A DNA stretch of 64,000 nucleotides, taken from NCBI GenBank assembly GCA_033980235.1, contig CM067067.1:11014901-11078900 (forward strand), read 5' to 3'. Below, one piece after another: positions 30,011-42,530 of the stretch. The notes beneath the pieces are model-generated. The model saw only the letters and a list, made by a program, of their open reading frames with translations, searched no databases and had not been told where the DNA came from. A program made the position numbers and the translations under genes. The stretch comes from Diadema setosum (taxonomy: Eukaryota; Echinodermata; Echinoidea; Diadematoida; Diadematidae). Position 1 is the stretch's first letter. Each line of letters begins with the position of its first letter.

Positions 30011-30535
30011 CCCTGGCTTACTCTGCCATTCTCTATTCCCAATAAGGGAATGCCCCTTGCACCAGCAGCAGAGAGTGTATCTCAACCTCCTACTGTACCT
30101 GAAAAAGGTAATTACTTCTTAGCTTCCCTTCAAAGAATACTATGTATACTTGCATATCCTGCAACTGGTCTTTCAGCAAAACCTGACATTCACAACATAA
30201 TTTGCTTGTTAATGATGTGCTTACTGAGGTAATCCTCCAACGCTTTAACTCATGGCTTGCTGAAGTGGCCATTTGCACCACTAACAATAACGCATCTCCA
30301 AGACAACATTCATACGCCTAGCACGGGAAGAGTTAAGGACATCTCTTTCCTTGTGTCTTCTCTTCTTTCTACACCTTCATCCACCTCGTCTCTCACTATC
30401 TCTCTCTTTCTCTCTCTCTCTCTCTTTCTCCTGCAAGCTTCTTGGAAGAATATCACTGTCTCATGGAAGCAAGTAACTTGTTACCAACTTCAAACATAAC
30501 CTTTGGAACAGCCTGCTCTCTGCAGACATCTTTTG

Positions 30536-30696
30536 TCAGTCTACAACATCGTATTGCAGAGTTGCAGCAGAAGCAGCAGGCACAGAACCACTGCTTGTCT
30601 GCGACTGAGATGAGGGAGGGCGCTGTTTACTCTTCTTGCGGTGGGTCAGCTTGGTTGGCTTTTTCCGTTTCTTGGATGCTTGGCCATCGTTGGAAT
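30536..30696 (-). CDS. ATXN7L3: ATXN7L3 exon 10 (stop codon)
   Basis: [40 protein letters not shown]..., ending LQYDVVD and TGA at 30538-30536. The vertebrate protein also has a lysine-rich then low-complexity tail. Acceptor TGCTAG. Confidence 0.92.
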
Positions 30697-33600
30697 CTAG
30701 CACAGAACATGGCACAATATGTAGACATATATATTTTTTTTTACGGTAAAAAAAGTGTGGAACAGAGTAGACGTAAACAACATTCTGGAATTTGAGTCTT
30801 CAGCAGATTTAGATAAAGATGTGGGCTTAGATGTACACAGCTGTGCTTTAATTGACAGTTGTAACAGTTACCCAAGGTCATTCCATCAACACTGGCATCA
30901 CAGGTAAGAAACAGCTTTTGTTTATCAGTTTATTCTATTGATAATCTCTTTGAAAGATGCACTAAGCTGTTCACATCCAATGAATCATCTTCTTATGCAC
31001 ACATTATTAAGAAACAACTTTTCCAGATGGTCTATCTAGATCTGATCACAGAATTTGTCTCTTGGTACACCCACTGATCTGGTTGGGTATGGCTCTTACT
31101 TGTGGTGGACGTGGACTCTGCTGGCGATGGGTTGCTGATGGCATCCCACTGTTGCAGTCTGTTTAACCTTTCTCTCAGGGCCTGGCCATCTCCATCCTCG
31201 TACGTGTCGATGTCAATCTCGTCCGTCTCCAGGACCCCCGTTCTGTGGTGGGTGGCAAGAGAAGATGAGGGGAATGGGCAACATTACTCTTCAACTTCAC
31301 ATCCAGAAATCCATGGTTTTTCATCAATCATCAATCAAAAAGCGAGTGACTGCAAATGCCGACTACAGTTCCAATAACACAAGACCTTTGTCTCTCTCTG
31401 CAGTCTTGGAACCCATGTATCAGGTCTTGCTATGGAATACTCTAACTTCTTTCAAAATCATTTTCCTTTGAAAGAGACACAGCAAAATCTAATTCAGGGG
31501 ATATTAACCCGTTGAGGACGGACTGATTTTGCTACAACACGCATTTCCCATAGGCACCTGCACGAGTATACTCGGGACTCGTCCTCAACAGGTTAAAGGA
31601 TACTGATGGGGAAGGGGAAATGCAGATAGGAGGCTCACATCTGGTGAGCTGGCATGTGGACTTAGCCCCTTCCTCTTCGGGAGCACATTCTCTTGCCAGT
31701 ATCTTGCTTAATCATCAGCAAACTTTCAAAGGGTCACCCAACCATACCCACAGCCCAAGATGACAGAATATGGATCTTCTTAAAATTAAAATGAGGTTGC
31801 TGCTTTAATAAGGAAAGTTTTGGCACTTATTTACCACATTTTTTTTTACTGGACACACTGGCCCCTCTTAGAATTCCCATCCCTGCCACATAACATCTCC
31901 CCGTTTTCTTTAAATATTGCCAATGGGGGGGGGGGGGGGGGGGATAAATCAAATCACAATCGTATCTTATCAATCAGTACAACCCATTCTTGGTTACACA
32001 CATTAAACTAGGAGAACAATAAACTTGTACAATGAAAATGTTTTGTTCTGTTTTGGGGAGTGGGATGCATCAATGTGTATTCTTTGGTCCAATCCCACAC
32101 GACTGGCATCTGTGAGTTGAATGGCAATTGAGAAAGCAGCTATCAAATTAAGATACCCCCAAGCCTTCTTCCATAGTCTAGCTCACCCATCGCCTTTATG
32201 CCTCAGTCTCTCTTCAGTCTCCAGACCAAGAAGAAATCTTCTGACGTTTTGTCTCTGTTCATCGGTGTGCTGTGGACATCTCAAGGTTCTGGCCAGGAAA
32301 GACATACACAAACACAGTTAAAACAAGGACTTAGAAATCTGTATATAAGATAATCCTGGGGTTCTGGGAATGAGGATGGCACAAAACAGTGTCACCGTTA
32401 AAAATGAAATCAATGACAGGGTATGCAATGACTCTGGATTTATGCAGGGTGATACCAAAACAGGGTCAAAAGAAGAAATGTAAAAGACATCATAACACAT
32501 GACACAGAAAGGATTCATAAAAGGGGACACAGAACAGGTCCAAATTATAAAGAACATAACAGACAATGGACTAAACAACACAAGGTTTCTTGGAAGCAAT
32601 ACATTAAACAAGAAAATTCTAGGGGCTCATAATGAAAACTCAATACTAAAATTTAATCATGTGCCTATGCTTCAGAGAATATTGTTCATCACTTTTTCCA
32701 CCATCTTGTTCAATCAATATGATGTCCCTTTCTTAAAAGGTTTACATTACCAGTATGTTTAATTACCTTCTCTATTCTGTGATGCTATAAATGTTTATAT
32801 CACCAATAAATTCATGCAAATACTTATAGGCTCATGAGTACCTGGTGGTAAATATGACATCATGCAGACCTGGCACGAGTGTCAATATCAATCAGATTAT
32901 CATTTGGTTCTCCTATACTGCTATACAAGGGAAGAAATGTCTTGGTTTCCTAGTAGTGAAATACATGATTCTATTGAAGATAAATCAGATTATTGCAAAT
33001 TCCTTGGAGCTGGTCACAAAAGAGTTGACTTTCATGGCATACACAGCCACAACAGCCACTAACCCTTCTGGCTGCCAAATCCAGCCGAAAGTTTTGATGC
33101 AATTAAAGCTCAAAAGAGAAATAAACACAGAGAGAGGAAAATTCGGGGAGAAAAGGGAGACTCTCCTTACTTTGTGCACATTTTCTTGGTATGTTCTGAT
33201 ATGACGCCGCATGTTGACATCAGTACCCGCTTCCTATCTTCCAGAGACATGGCCTGGGCAAGTGTAAACAGAGATGATAGTGATTAATATGTGTAACAAT
33301 AATTTGTTCAAACTAACAATACAGAGATATAATATGACATATGAATACCTAAAAGAGGTATCCATAATTTGCAGTGCAAAGGTGATCATCAATAAATGAA
33401 CATTAAGTTTTGCAAACATAAAGAGATTCCTGCCACAATATAACTGTATAAATATAAATGCTCCATGATACAACCATGTGATTTTGAGTGTGTATCAAAA
33501 GGCCCGCCTACAGTGAGTGTGCACTTATTTGCCTCAGAGCACTGAGACTTTACGTTCAAAAATAATAATAATGATAATAAAATAAAATATTGGCAGCTGC

Positions 33601-36600
33601 ACCATCTATTCTCTTGTTCTCATATGACAAAATTGAACAAAGATAAAATGTTTTCAGTTTCCTTTCCTCCTTTTGGCCCAAAATTGAACGGAAACAATGT
33701 GTATAGGTTTCACTCACCTTAAATACTGCAACACTGCTTTCTGAGTTGACACTACCCACAGCCAATTCAGCCATATCTAAATGGAGTTAAATTGTTAGCG
33801 ACATTATGACTACTCACTCCAATATGACAGTTAACTAAGTTTATCATCAGTGCTTCACTCTGTAAGTTGATCACAACATCGAGAGTAATGAGTGCGTAAC
33901 TAACCGTAGCTCATTATTGCAGGATTTGACTACACACAAATACATATCATCTTGTTTTCATATGATGTATATTGTGCATTTTACACTGAAGGGCCATAAC
34001 ACTTAACTCATTCTTATACAATTCCACCCAACATTAAAGTGGTGAATAGTTAACAAAGTGCTTTCAATATTTATTCTCTCTACATTTGTTGTACTCTCTA
34101 CATATGCTGTATCTAGATGGAAAGAAAATGCACCCATATGAGAAAACTGAAAATAAGATTAGTAAATAAAACTAGTAGATATATGTATGAATATTCTGGC
34201 AGTCACACAAATAGTGTCACGATAACACCAATCTAAACTTGCCATTATCCAGGCTACACAAAATATCATTTACTGTTTGTTTTTTTTTTGTATTTGATGT
34301 TGCTCACATAGAACTCTAAACCTTGCTGTACTTAGCACAGACTATTAAAGATGTGGTTTCTTGTGGATAAGGTAGATGTAATTTTAAACCACAGGGACTA
34401 ACTTTAATATGAAAGTAGAAATTAAGCACAGGGGTGAAGGTTGAGGTGTGAGTTTTCTCTCATTTGTAGAGGGAGACAAATTGAAGAAAACTCACACCTC
34501 AAGGAATGGACTTCCTTTGACTTTGACAATAGTGAAGGAAATTAATGCCATCAATAATCATTATCTTTTGCACAGGTATGAGAAAATATGATAACAGTGC
34601 TAACTGAGTAGACGATATCTATTGTTAGACAAACTGCACACACAGATGGTATATCTCACCGCCCTTCAACTTGGACTTGCTTCTCCTTGGCGAGTTGTTT
34701 CCCAGTTTCTCCTTTCTTGTACGTTTTGAACCTGAGACACATAAACCAAAAACATAAGACAAACAGTGCCAGACTTCACATCTCCACATCAATGTTCATA
34801 TCACTAAAAGTATAGTTAACACGCAAATAGTTGCAAGTTAATTAAGCCTACCTATCATGGTAACATGGGTGTTTAATATTTCTTGTAGGAACCTGTCAAA
34901 CCTATGAGCCTAGTGAAGATTTTAAGGCAGGGATGTCAACTTTGAAAACAGCACTGCAGTATTCTGAGGCCTGAAAAAAAAAAAATCATATTTTTGGTGG
35001 AAAACAGTTTTTCTTACCTTTCTTGTCACATCAAGCTGAAATTATTTATGTTGAGATTTGCTACCAAAATGAGTGTTGACAGTATGTTATTTCCTTACAT
35101 GAGAAAAGCAAAAAATAAAAAGCTTATATCTCTGAGAAGCTATATCTTTTGGATGAAAATGAATAAAAAATACCTGTGTTCACAAAATGTAGATTGTGAG
35201 ACAGGCACCATGGTTCATGTAATGATGCTAAAGTTTCAATGTATACACTTTTTTAAAATGCATATTCAATCTCAAGATGAGCATATATCATCCATGTATT
35301 CTTTTTTTTTTTTTGTTGCTTCCTTTGCATTAAGTTTTGTTATGATATTCCACTTCTTTCAAACATGACTTACCTGGCTTGATTTCATTGTTTTCATTAA
35401 AAACAAAATAAAAATCTGTTTGAAGATGAATGCTCTAGTAGCTAACATCCATTTTGAGTGCTAACTACAGAACCAATAAACATTACATCCTGGCACACAC
35501 CAAGCCGATGGTCAGGCAGACTGCACTGACCTTAATCTGGCCAACTTACCTTTGACCGTGTAGGGCCAGTCAACATCTCTGTCATCGTCCTCATCACTGT
35601 CAAGCTTTGCTGTGTTTGCTATTGCTATCCTGCAAAGTTCAACCAGTGGAATGAGATAATAAGTCATGAAAAAAATCTGACCTTCTGTTAAGGTCACTAT
35701 AAATATTCATTCTTCCATGTCAAATGAGATTGCAAGAGATGCTTCCCAATAATCTGTATAACCTCAGACGACATTGCCTCTGCTAGTTTTCTGATAATTC
35801 TTATTCCTTACACTGCCATGTTCACGAAGTAGCACAGTTATTAGCATGCTATCTCGCTGATCAGCAACAGGGCCATTTGCCTCAGTGCACTCTCTTCACC
35901 CATCTGTAGAAATATCCTGAATGAAACTGAACAGGGATCAATCACATTTAAGCAACCTATTGAGTTCTAAACTTAATCCTACCATATCAGTACATCACAA
36001 TAGTCTTTGAGTGGGACTATTGCATTGTTTAAATACACCTATTTGGATTTGTACTTTATGACACTGTGGCCAAGATAGGGGAGGGTTGATCAAACTGAAT
36101 GCCTGTAATATAGCCTGGCAAGTTCTGAACAAGAAAACAGAGATATAAAGGGTTATTCCACACTTTGTCCTGTAACATGGGAGCTCCTTGTTATATACAT
36201 GTTGCTTTTACCGTTTGCTTGCCAGTCTGCTGCTGTTTCTTCCCATTCCCATACACTTCTCAAGGTGTGGGGCGAATCTGCTGGCTGCCAGATTCCGGTG
36301 ACAGTTTGGACAGACACACTCTAGATGTTTCTTGATCAGGGGCTGTCCAAAGACATCAAGTCCAGGTTGGTCCACAATCTCATACTCCTGAAAAAAAAAA
36401 AAAAAGTAATAATGTAAGGAGATGATAGGAGGGGCAAAGGGGGGGGGGGGAGGGAGGAAGGGATAGGGGACAGGGGACAGGGTTTGGAAGAGTTCAGGGA
36501 CAACTCTCATTAGTGCAGTGCAAAACAAAAAACAAACAAACAAACAAACAAATCTAATTATATAGTATAAAATTTCAAGGAAATTAACAGACTGAAGAAG

Positions 36601-37455
36601 CTTCTGAATGAGGGGAAATTAATGAATCAATGAACTGCAAATATATGAAAAAAAACTGCATTCATTTGGATAATATAAGCAGATAAATTTTTATATTTAC
36701 AAGAGCTCCAGAGAAGACAGACATTATAATACTGTACCTGCTGTGCCTCTTCAGTCATGTCATCCATGATCATTAGCCCGAGCTTCACTGAACGATGAAC
36801 GTCGAAGCATAGTCCTAGTGTCATTTCATCAATCAGCTCAGTCCAGAGTTCCTCTGCCAGTTCCTGCTCCTACAGTTTATGGGTAGCAGTAGAAGCAAAG
36901 TTTGTACGACACTTCCTGCTCTTCACATACAATACAGGGTCAATACAGTGAATAGGGATACTACTAGTAATAGGGATACTACTAGCTGCATCATGGTCAG
37001 GCTATTGCACTTTTTCCTTTCTGATAAGTGTAGATCTATGACTATGAGTAACACTTGTTGATATTAATGATACCGATACTCGATAGACAGCACAATCATG
37101 AGTGTGTCTTTCTTGTTCTTTCTACTTGTTCTAAATAACGGCTACACAAATCAGGGCTTTTGCCAACTGAATGAACAGCACCAAGAGTAAGACCAAGCAA
37201 GATGCACGGTCTATATAAACTAGCTTAGATTATGGCATAGCCATGTAGATAGGGTCTAGCCATGTCATGCCATGGATCTTGGCATTCATTACAAAATAAT
37301 TATAATGTGCGCATTATTTGACAAAACACATAAAGCTATACATGGGACTACGCAGAAGATCGCCTTCGAGGTTCAGAACTGAATCATTCATAGTCTACCT
37401 CTTCATCGGGTTCGTATTGCCCAGTATCTGCAAAAGTCAGCAACCGAGGTTCCAT
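30536..37455 (-). CDS. ATXN7L3: Ataxin-7-like protein 3 (Sgf11 homologue), 10 exons
   Basis: Subunit of the SAGA deubiquitinase module (USP22-ATXN7L3-ENY2 in animals), which removes ubiquitin from histone H2B in the nucleus. Joined exons give 354 residues (vertebrate form about 347). In order: an N-terminal helix ([20 protein letters not shown], about 20-39) that in this family packs on ENY2; the SGF11 zinc finger at about 87-108 with C89, C92, H104, C108; a basic linker with [19 protein letters not shown]; an SCA7 domain with C207, C218, C224, H227 (C-x10-C-x5-C-x2-H); and a lysine-rich, serine-rich tail ending LQYDVVD. All splice phases agree. Nine exons are firm and the first (37399-37455) is proposed. 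Confidence 0.95.
31100..31242 (-). CDS. ATXN7L3: ATXN7L3 exon 9
   Basis: [40 protein letters not shown]... The QAL-RLQ-WD pattern matches the vertebrate QALISRLQWDGSS segment. Acceptor ACCACAG, donor CAA/GTAAGA. Confidence 0.93.
32187..32288 (-). CDS. ATXN7L3: ATXN7L3 exon 8, rest of SCA7 zinc-binding motif
   Basis: K220, then [33 protein letters not shown]. Supplies the last Cys and His of the SCA7 signature. Acceptor TGGCCAG, donor TGG/GTGAGC. Confidence 0.95.
33171..33253 (-). CDS. ATXN7L3: ATXN7L3 exon 7, start of SCA7 domain
   Basis: [39 protein letters not shown] is nearly identical to vertebrate ATXN7L3. Acceptor TTGCCCAG, donor AAA/GTAAGG. Confidence 0.95.
33718..33776 (-). CDS. ATXN7L3: ATXN7L3 exon 6
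   Basis: Encodes [20 protein letters not shown]. Poorly conserved linker, supported by splice sites (CATTTAG, AAG/GTGAGT) and matching phases on both sides rather than by sequence. Confidence 0.75.
34441..34502. ncRNA. 62-nt hairpin in an ATXN7L3 intron, candidate pre-miRNA
   Basis: TTGAGGTGTGAGTTTTCT pairs perfectly with AGAAAACTCACACCTCAA; after a short mismatch, ATTTGT pairs with ACAAAT, leaving a loop of about 8 bases (AGAGGGAG). The stem is about 27 bp. The size suits a small pre-miRNA, but a short transposon remnant would look the same. Not a family I recognise. Confidence 0.3.
34660..34731 (-). CDS. ATXN7L3: ATXN7L3 exon 5
   Basis: [23 protein letters not shown]: a basic, probably nuclear-localising segment with the conserved NSPRRSKS motif. 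Acceptor TCTCAG, donor GCG/GTGAGA. Confidence 0.92.
35550..35629 (-). CDS. ATXN7L3: ATXN7L3 exon 4
   Basis: Completes R122, then [26 protein letters not shown]. The acidic run and following W match the acidic linker of vertebrate ATXN7L3. Acceptor TTTGCAG, donor AAG/GTAAGT. Confidence 0.92.
36212..36387 (-). CDS. ATXN7L3: ATXN7L3 exon 3, SGF11 zinc finger
   Basis: Residues 64-121 plus two bases: [16 protein letters not shown], then the zinc finger [16 protein letters not shown] and [13 protein letters not shown]. The ligands C-x2-C-x11-H-x3-C are intact. In the yeast and human module this finger contacts the nucleosome. Acceptor TTTTTTCAG, donor ACG/GTAAAA. Confidence 0.97.
36738..36869 (-). 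CDS. ATXN7L3: ATXN7L3 exon 2
   Basis: Residues 20-63: [20 protein letters not shown], then [17 protein letters not shown]. Matches the vertebrate LGFCFEVHRAVK region. Acceptor ACTGTAG, donor CAG/GTACAG. Confidence 0.93.
37399..37455 (-). CDS. ATXN7L3: ATXN7L3 proposed first coding exon (57 bp)
   Basis: An ATG at 37455 with A at -3 and G at +4 opens [19 protein letters not shown], which ends in phase 0 at GAG/GTAGAC and joins the phase-0 start of the next exon. The length suits the family's N-terminus. The amino acids are not themselves conserved and the donor is only fair, so this is a proposal. Confidence 0.45.
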
Positions 37456-38189
37456 GCTCCCTTGTGTTCGAAATCCCTCGAAGTAATTGTTTTCTTGGTC
37501 TGGTGGTCAGCGCCCTTAAAGCTAATGAGAATTAAGCTGACGTCGTCGCTGTATTTCCGTGCACTGTATGACGGCTAGGCTGCCGTTAGCACATCAAGCT
37601 ATTACACATCTAGCTGGATGGTGTATGGGGCACAGGTCGCGCAGGTACTAGGTCGCCCTTATTCGAACACCGCGACAGGACGGATCTCCTGCATACGGGG
37701 AAGACATACAATGTAAGTTTCAATTCAATGCCTCGCCTCCCCAGCACCGGTCATATTTTTTTTTCACACATTCTGGCAACCAAACACAACCGAAAACAAA
37801 GCTTTTCATACAAAATATTGACATCATACGCTATACCGTACCCAACATCACATAATAGGCCTATACTAGTTGTGGTATCTTCCTCTCCCATACATCGACA
37901 TTTCTTTTCAAAAATCGTTAAAAAATCTAGCTACAAAAAGCTACATGTCATCTTTAGGATTGTTCTGCATCCACGCCGGTTTGATGGGATTTTTTATCAG
38001 GCATCTTGACATCATGTGTAGGTTTACTGACATTAATTTTCGTTGTTTATTGGTATTTATTTTCGTTGTATATCATGTCACATTCATCACAGTTGAGGAA
38101 AGTACCCCTGGAGAGCGAAATGCTAGTAACTATATTATTGGCCTACTAGTAAGCATTCCTCTTACATATTTGAACTAAGAAAAAAGTAT

Positions 38190-38773
38190 CATAAACACTC
38201 ACGTATAACGCGCACCCCGACTTTAATGGACATCGAACAGAAAACAAACAAACAAACAAACACGAACACACAGGTAGGCCTACTTTGCATAATTTTCATA
38301 AGCAATAATTTTCATAAGCTATGAAATACGGCATCTTATTTGCATAATTTTTGCACAGCTGCGTGCAGTCACCTGCTGTCCGAAGTACCTCCTCAGGCCC
38401 TCTTATGTTTCACTTGTTCAGCGTGTAATAGGCATTCTCTCTCTTTCTTTCTTTCCTTTCTTTCTTTAATTTTGTTTTTGCCCCATTCCTTTCAGTCGTA
38501 TCCCCCTCAGTTTAATCATGTCATGTTGTTGTGTCTCTGTTGTTTGTTCCATTCTGTCTTAATTATTTTGTGTTATGTATTTGTAATTACAGTAAGTATT
38601 TTTGAAGAACTCTTAATTGAGTGGTCCACAATCTACAAGCATTGCTTTTTAGTGGACCTCTCAGTTCTCTTTTCCCCCCTTTTTTATAAACATACTAACT
38701 TAGTATTTTCCGGTATGTACTAGTATGCATATCTTTATTAGTTTGTTGACTATCGTTATTTTTCGTACTTTGA

Positions 38774-38822
<49 letters not shown>

Positions 38823-39000
38823 TTATATATATATATGCTAATGATAGAATTCTTGATTTACTTTGTGTTGTTTTGTTGGAAGAAAAATGAGAATGAAATA
38901 AATGAATCGAATTGAATTGAACTGAATAATATACCCCTAACTTGACAATAGTTTTTAGGACACGAATGGGCGTGCCTTATACAATAGTGTTTACGGTAAC
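38190..39000. mobile_element. Element with AAACACT...ATAACGCGCACCC-type terminal inverted repeats
   Basis: AAACACTCACGTATAACGCG followed by CACCCC at about 38193 resembles the reverse complement of GGGCGTGCCTTATACAATAG and TGTTTACGGTA at about 38967-38997. Between them are a (TA)n run (38773-38836) and a sequence ending GAATGAAATAAATGAATCGA then ATTGAATTGAAC, which looks like the 3' end and tail of a LINE. That would make this a nested insertion. Confidence 0.5.
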
Positions 39001-40165
39001 GTTTGTTTGTTTATTTGTTTGTTTGTTTGTTTGTTTGTCTGTTTTTTCCCTATTTTTCCCACTGGGATATTCATTATTCTACATCAAATATACATTCATC
39101 TGAACACATAATACATTATGATATTTCAAATAAAATACTTTGAAACACAGACAATAAAATATCGTAACTCAGATCAACATTATCAAGAGAACAGATGTAT
39201 AAACAGACACCATTTTTTTTTCTGAAACACTTGCAACTTATGATTATTTCTGTCAATAAAATTTTCGTTATCATAATATTCCCTTATATTATCTTTGCAT
39301 AAATCAAAATGAGGTATTATTCTTTTTATTTTACAAACATAAATTTCATATTTCACAAGCATAGTAATACAATTCAATGCCAAATTGTTTATGCCCCCGA
39401 AACCAAATAATTTATTTTCGGTCGTAAATGTTATTTCTAACCCAGCGTTAACATTAATCCATTCTCTTACTTCAATCCACAATCTATCAACATATTGACA
39501 CTCTCAAAAATGTATATCAAAGTCTCAGCGTACACATTACAAAACGAACATTCTTTTCTTTCAACCAACCCAATTCTATTCAACATCTTATTTCTATATA
39601 AAATCATATTTACTATTTTAAACTGAAACCACCGTAAATTAAAATCCAACATGCTCTTGAACGGGGTCAAAGAGAAAAATTGTCATTTCTTTTCCTAAAG
39701 TTGTATTGATTGTTGCCATTTAAAAAATCCTTTACATTGATATGCATGTAATCTATTCTCTAACAAAACAGCACAAATATGTGAACATCCTTTCTGTTTA
39801 CGTTGTTTAATAACCAAATTTAAAATATCGAGTATATATTGGTTGACAAAACTTTTCCATATTATTCACATTTCTATACAACCTGCTTTTTTTTTTACCG
39901 CTTGAAACATTCCAAAGTAATCTATAAAAAAAAAAAACCCATCAAGATCATATTTCTCTTAAAAAAAAACAGTAAATGATAATACATTTCCTTTTCATCT
40001 AACAAATCATTAACCAAACAAATTCCTTTTTTTCCACTTCCGTTTAAAAACCGGAACATTCCCTAAAGTATATTTTTCAACAGGTTGGCACTGAAAATGA
40101 TTACAATAAACAGAAAGTAAATCACCGTAAGCTGTGAATGTTTCTTTCCAAAAAGGATTACTGGA
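39000..40165 (-). pseudogene. Degenerate L1/Tx1-type LINE, C-terminal end of the reverse transcriptase ORF
   Basis: Minus-strand frames give, in order: NPFWKETFTAYGDL, CQPVEKYTLGNVPVF, then NDLLDEKE, then RWFQFKIVNMILYRNKML, CSFCNVYAETLIYIF and WIEVREWINVN. These are the typical C-terminal blocks of L1-like LINE proteins (CSFC...ET..H/YIF zinc-binding end, followed by W..V..WIN). Stops and frameshifts break them, and the 5' reverse transcriptase and endonuclease parts are absent. A (CAAA)n tail on the minus strand lies at about 39000-39040. Confidence 0.75.
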
Positions 40166-40808
40166 ATGCGAGGCTTGTTCAAATTCCTGTCTTTCTCGTT
40201 CTCTCCTGTCTCATTTGATGGACAAAGTGATTCAGTAGAGAGACAATTAAAGGAAATCCAGGTTGCTTGTCTTAAAATCCCTACTTGTAATTATTAGAAT
40301 GAAGTTCGGTTCGTGAGATACACAGGTATGCTATGTATCACTCTGCTTTGTTGTTAGCTGTTAGGCCTACTTACATCGTTTCAGAACGCCCGCAACGGAA
40401 TTATTACAGTGCATTGATACGAAATTTGAAATTGAGAAAGACTTGGTTAAATGAATGCCAGAAGAGTCAATTATCACTTACTATCTATACAGACTGAGAG
40501 CTAAAGCCTCACAGGCAAATAATACATGTATTGTCAAGAGTCGCTGTTGCTATAGTGCTATATCGCCATCTACGTTGCGAGTTTGGTACGTATTCATGGT
40601 GGTGGTTTCAGACACTGAACTCTACAGTACGTTATGTAGAGTTCGGTGGGTTTCAGATCATGTTAAAAGATCCTTCATACTAGTATTTTTCTTTTATTGT
40701 TATGCTACTGGAAATGACTGGATCTCCATGCAGTCGTCTATAATTAATCGTATGATATGATCTATGTTTTTCACCAAGGAGCAAGGCTTTCCGAGCCGCA
40801 ATCGTTCT

Positions 40809-41200
40809 TAAAGGGTGTGTACAGTTCTGGTCGGGGTGAGGATTTAGCTTTTAACGTTCTGCGAGATATTCAGAAACCACTCTATGAGATGTCAAAGAGC
40901 ATGCAATTCTAAGGGGTATCAAAAGTTTATTTGAATAAAATCGGTTATGAAATGTCTGAGATATCCAAAACAAGGTGAAACAAAGAGATCCTAATAAAGG
41001 CCAGTGGGGCATGTTGCCTTTTATTATTATCACTTTTGGGGATATCTCAGCCATTTAAAAACCAATTTTCATCACATAAACGTTGAATCCTTCTTAAAAT
41101 CACGTGCTCTTTCAAATTTCATAAGAGGTTTCTCATTATCTCACTTAGGAATGTTCAAAACATGAATCCCCACCTCAACCACTACTGTACAGCCCCTTTA
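40809..41200. mobile_element. MITE family C, TTAAAGGG ends
   Basis: The left end TAAAGGGTGTGTACAGTTCT then GGTCGGGGTGAGGATT is mirrored by the right end AATCCCCACCTCAACCACTA then CTGTACAGCCCCTTTA. Inside, the arms continue to pair loosely (AAATCGGTTATGAAA against TTTTCATCACATAAA). 392 bp, no ORF. Confidence 0.75.
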
Positions 41201-41995
41201 AGGATATATTAACTTCAGGAAAAATGGTCAAAAATGGAGTTCCTATAAAACTGCATACATTACTTTCTCACATGTATAATGTTTACTGAAGTTATCTATA
41301 AGGGATTTATACAAAGTTGCACGTAAATTAAATCGCTTTAAAAATATGTGTTGATGTAAATTAGTAGTCATCAAATTGTGTACTTTTTATCATTTCGTTT
41401 TATTTTGTGCACTCTATACACTATTCGAACCATAACCAAGACCATTTACAGGGGAATTTAAGTGCTTGTGCATGGATAGTATAGTTCCTGATAGATTAAT
41501 TACGTAAATGGAGGATGAAGAAGCAATTGCCACTCTTTCCTCATGCAAAATCAAAAGCTGATTCAAATAATGATATAAAGACATCAAACTTGATCTAAAC
41601 AATCAAAATGAAAAATTGGAAGAATATCCAAAAATGTCCACATCTTACATTGATTGTGATATACTCAGGATTCAAGCGACTTCAATACATACTATAAGAA
41701 AACAGGTGTGCTCGCGAACAGTGATCTGTAAACCGCATTTGAGACAGCAAAACGAAAGTAAAGAAATGACTGTTTTCCGTTCGCGAACCGCCTTTTGACA
41801 TTGATCTACAAATGTACATGTTAATATCTTCGGAAATCCATACACAAAGATCCATATCGGAGTTCCTCTTCTCTTACTCAAGAACCAATAAACACAATTT
41901 TCCGGTTGAGGATCAGGTGAATCATTGCAGGATAAAATGGTATCAAGGCAGGTGAGTTTATACGACTCACTTACAACGAAAATCGTCGACGTAAA

Positions 41996-42027
<32 letters not shown>

Positions 42028-42259
42028 TGAAACATATCGCCTACAGTATAGCACAGATTTTCTATTTTGCATGCAGAAAGTGATCTGACTTTCTGGCACT
42101 GTGTGCTTTTTATTTCGTGCTTTTTACTGTGTGCTTTTTACTTTGTTTATATGCAAATGTCATATTGTATACTTTCACCGGAAATGACATAAAATGAAAT
42201 GAACTGAAATGTATAATAATATTTTTACCACGTATATATAAACATGCAAGCATACAGAG

Positions 42260-42530
42260 ACAGTTCGTTGTTCCGAATGTTCGGTATTCCAACTGTTGAA
42301 AAAAAAAAGTTTGTTATTTCAAAGTTTCACTAACCAGAAAAAGAAACAAGGTTCGTTTTGCCGAAAGTTCGTTAATCCGAAAGCGAATCATAAGGTTTAT
42401 ATATTCTGAAGGTTCATTTATATGTACCTTCCTATTTCATTCCTCTTTTGTTTTTGGATTAACTAACCTTCGGAATTACGTTGGTTTGTTTTTTCTTTCG
42501 GATTGACGAGTTTTCGGTGTATCGGACCAA
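42260..42530. repeat. Degenerate array of TTCGGATT/GTTCGTTA-type motifs
   Basis: Motifs such as GTTCGTTAATCCGAAAG, GTTCGTTTTGCCGAAAG, GGATTAACTAACCTTCGG and TTTCGGATTGACGAG recur in both orientations with irregular spacing. Probably the remains of a satellite-like or fold-back repeat. Confidence 0.6.
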
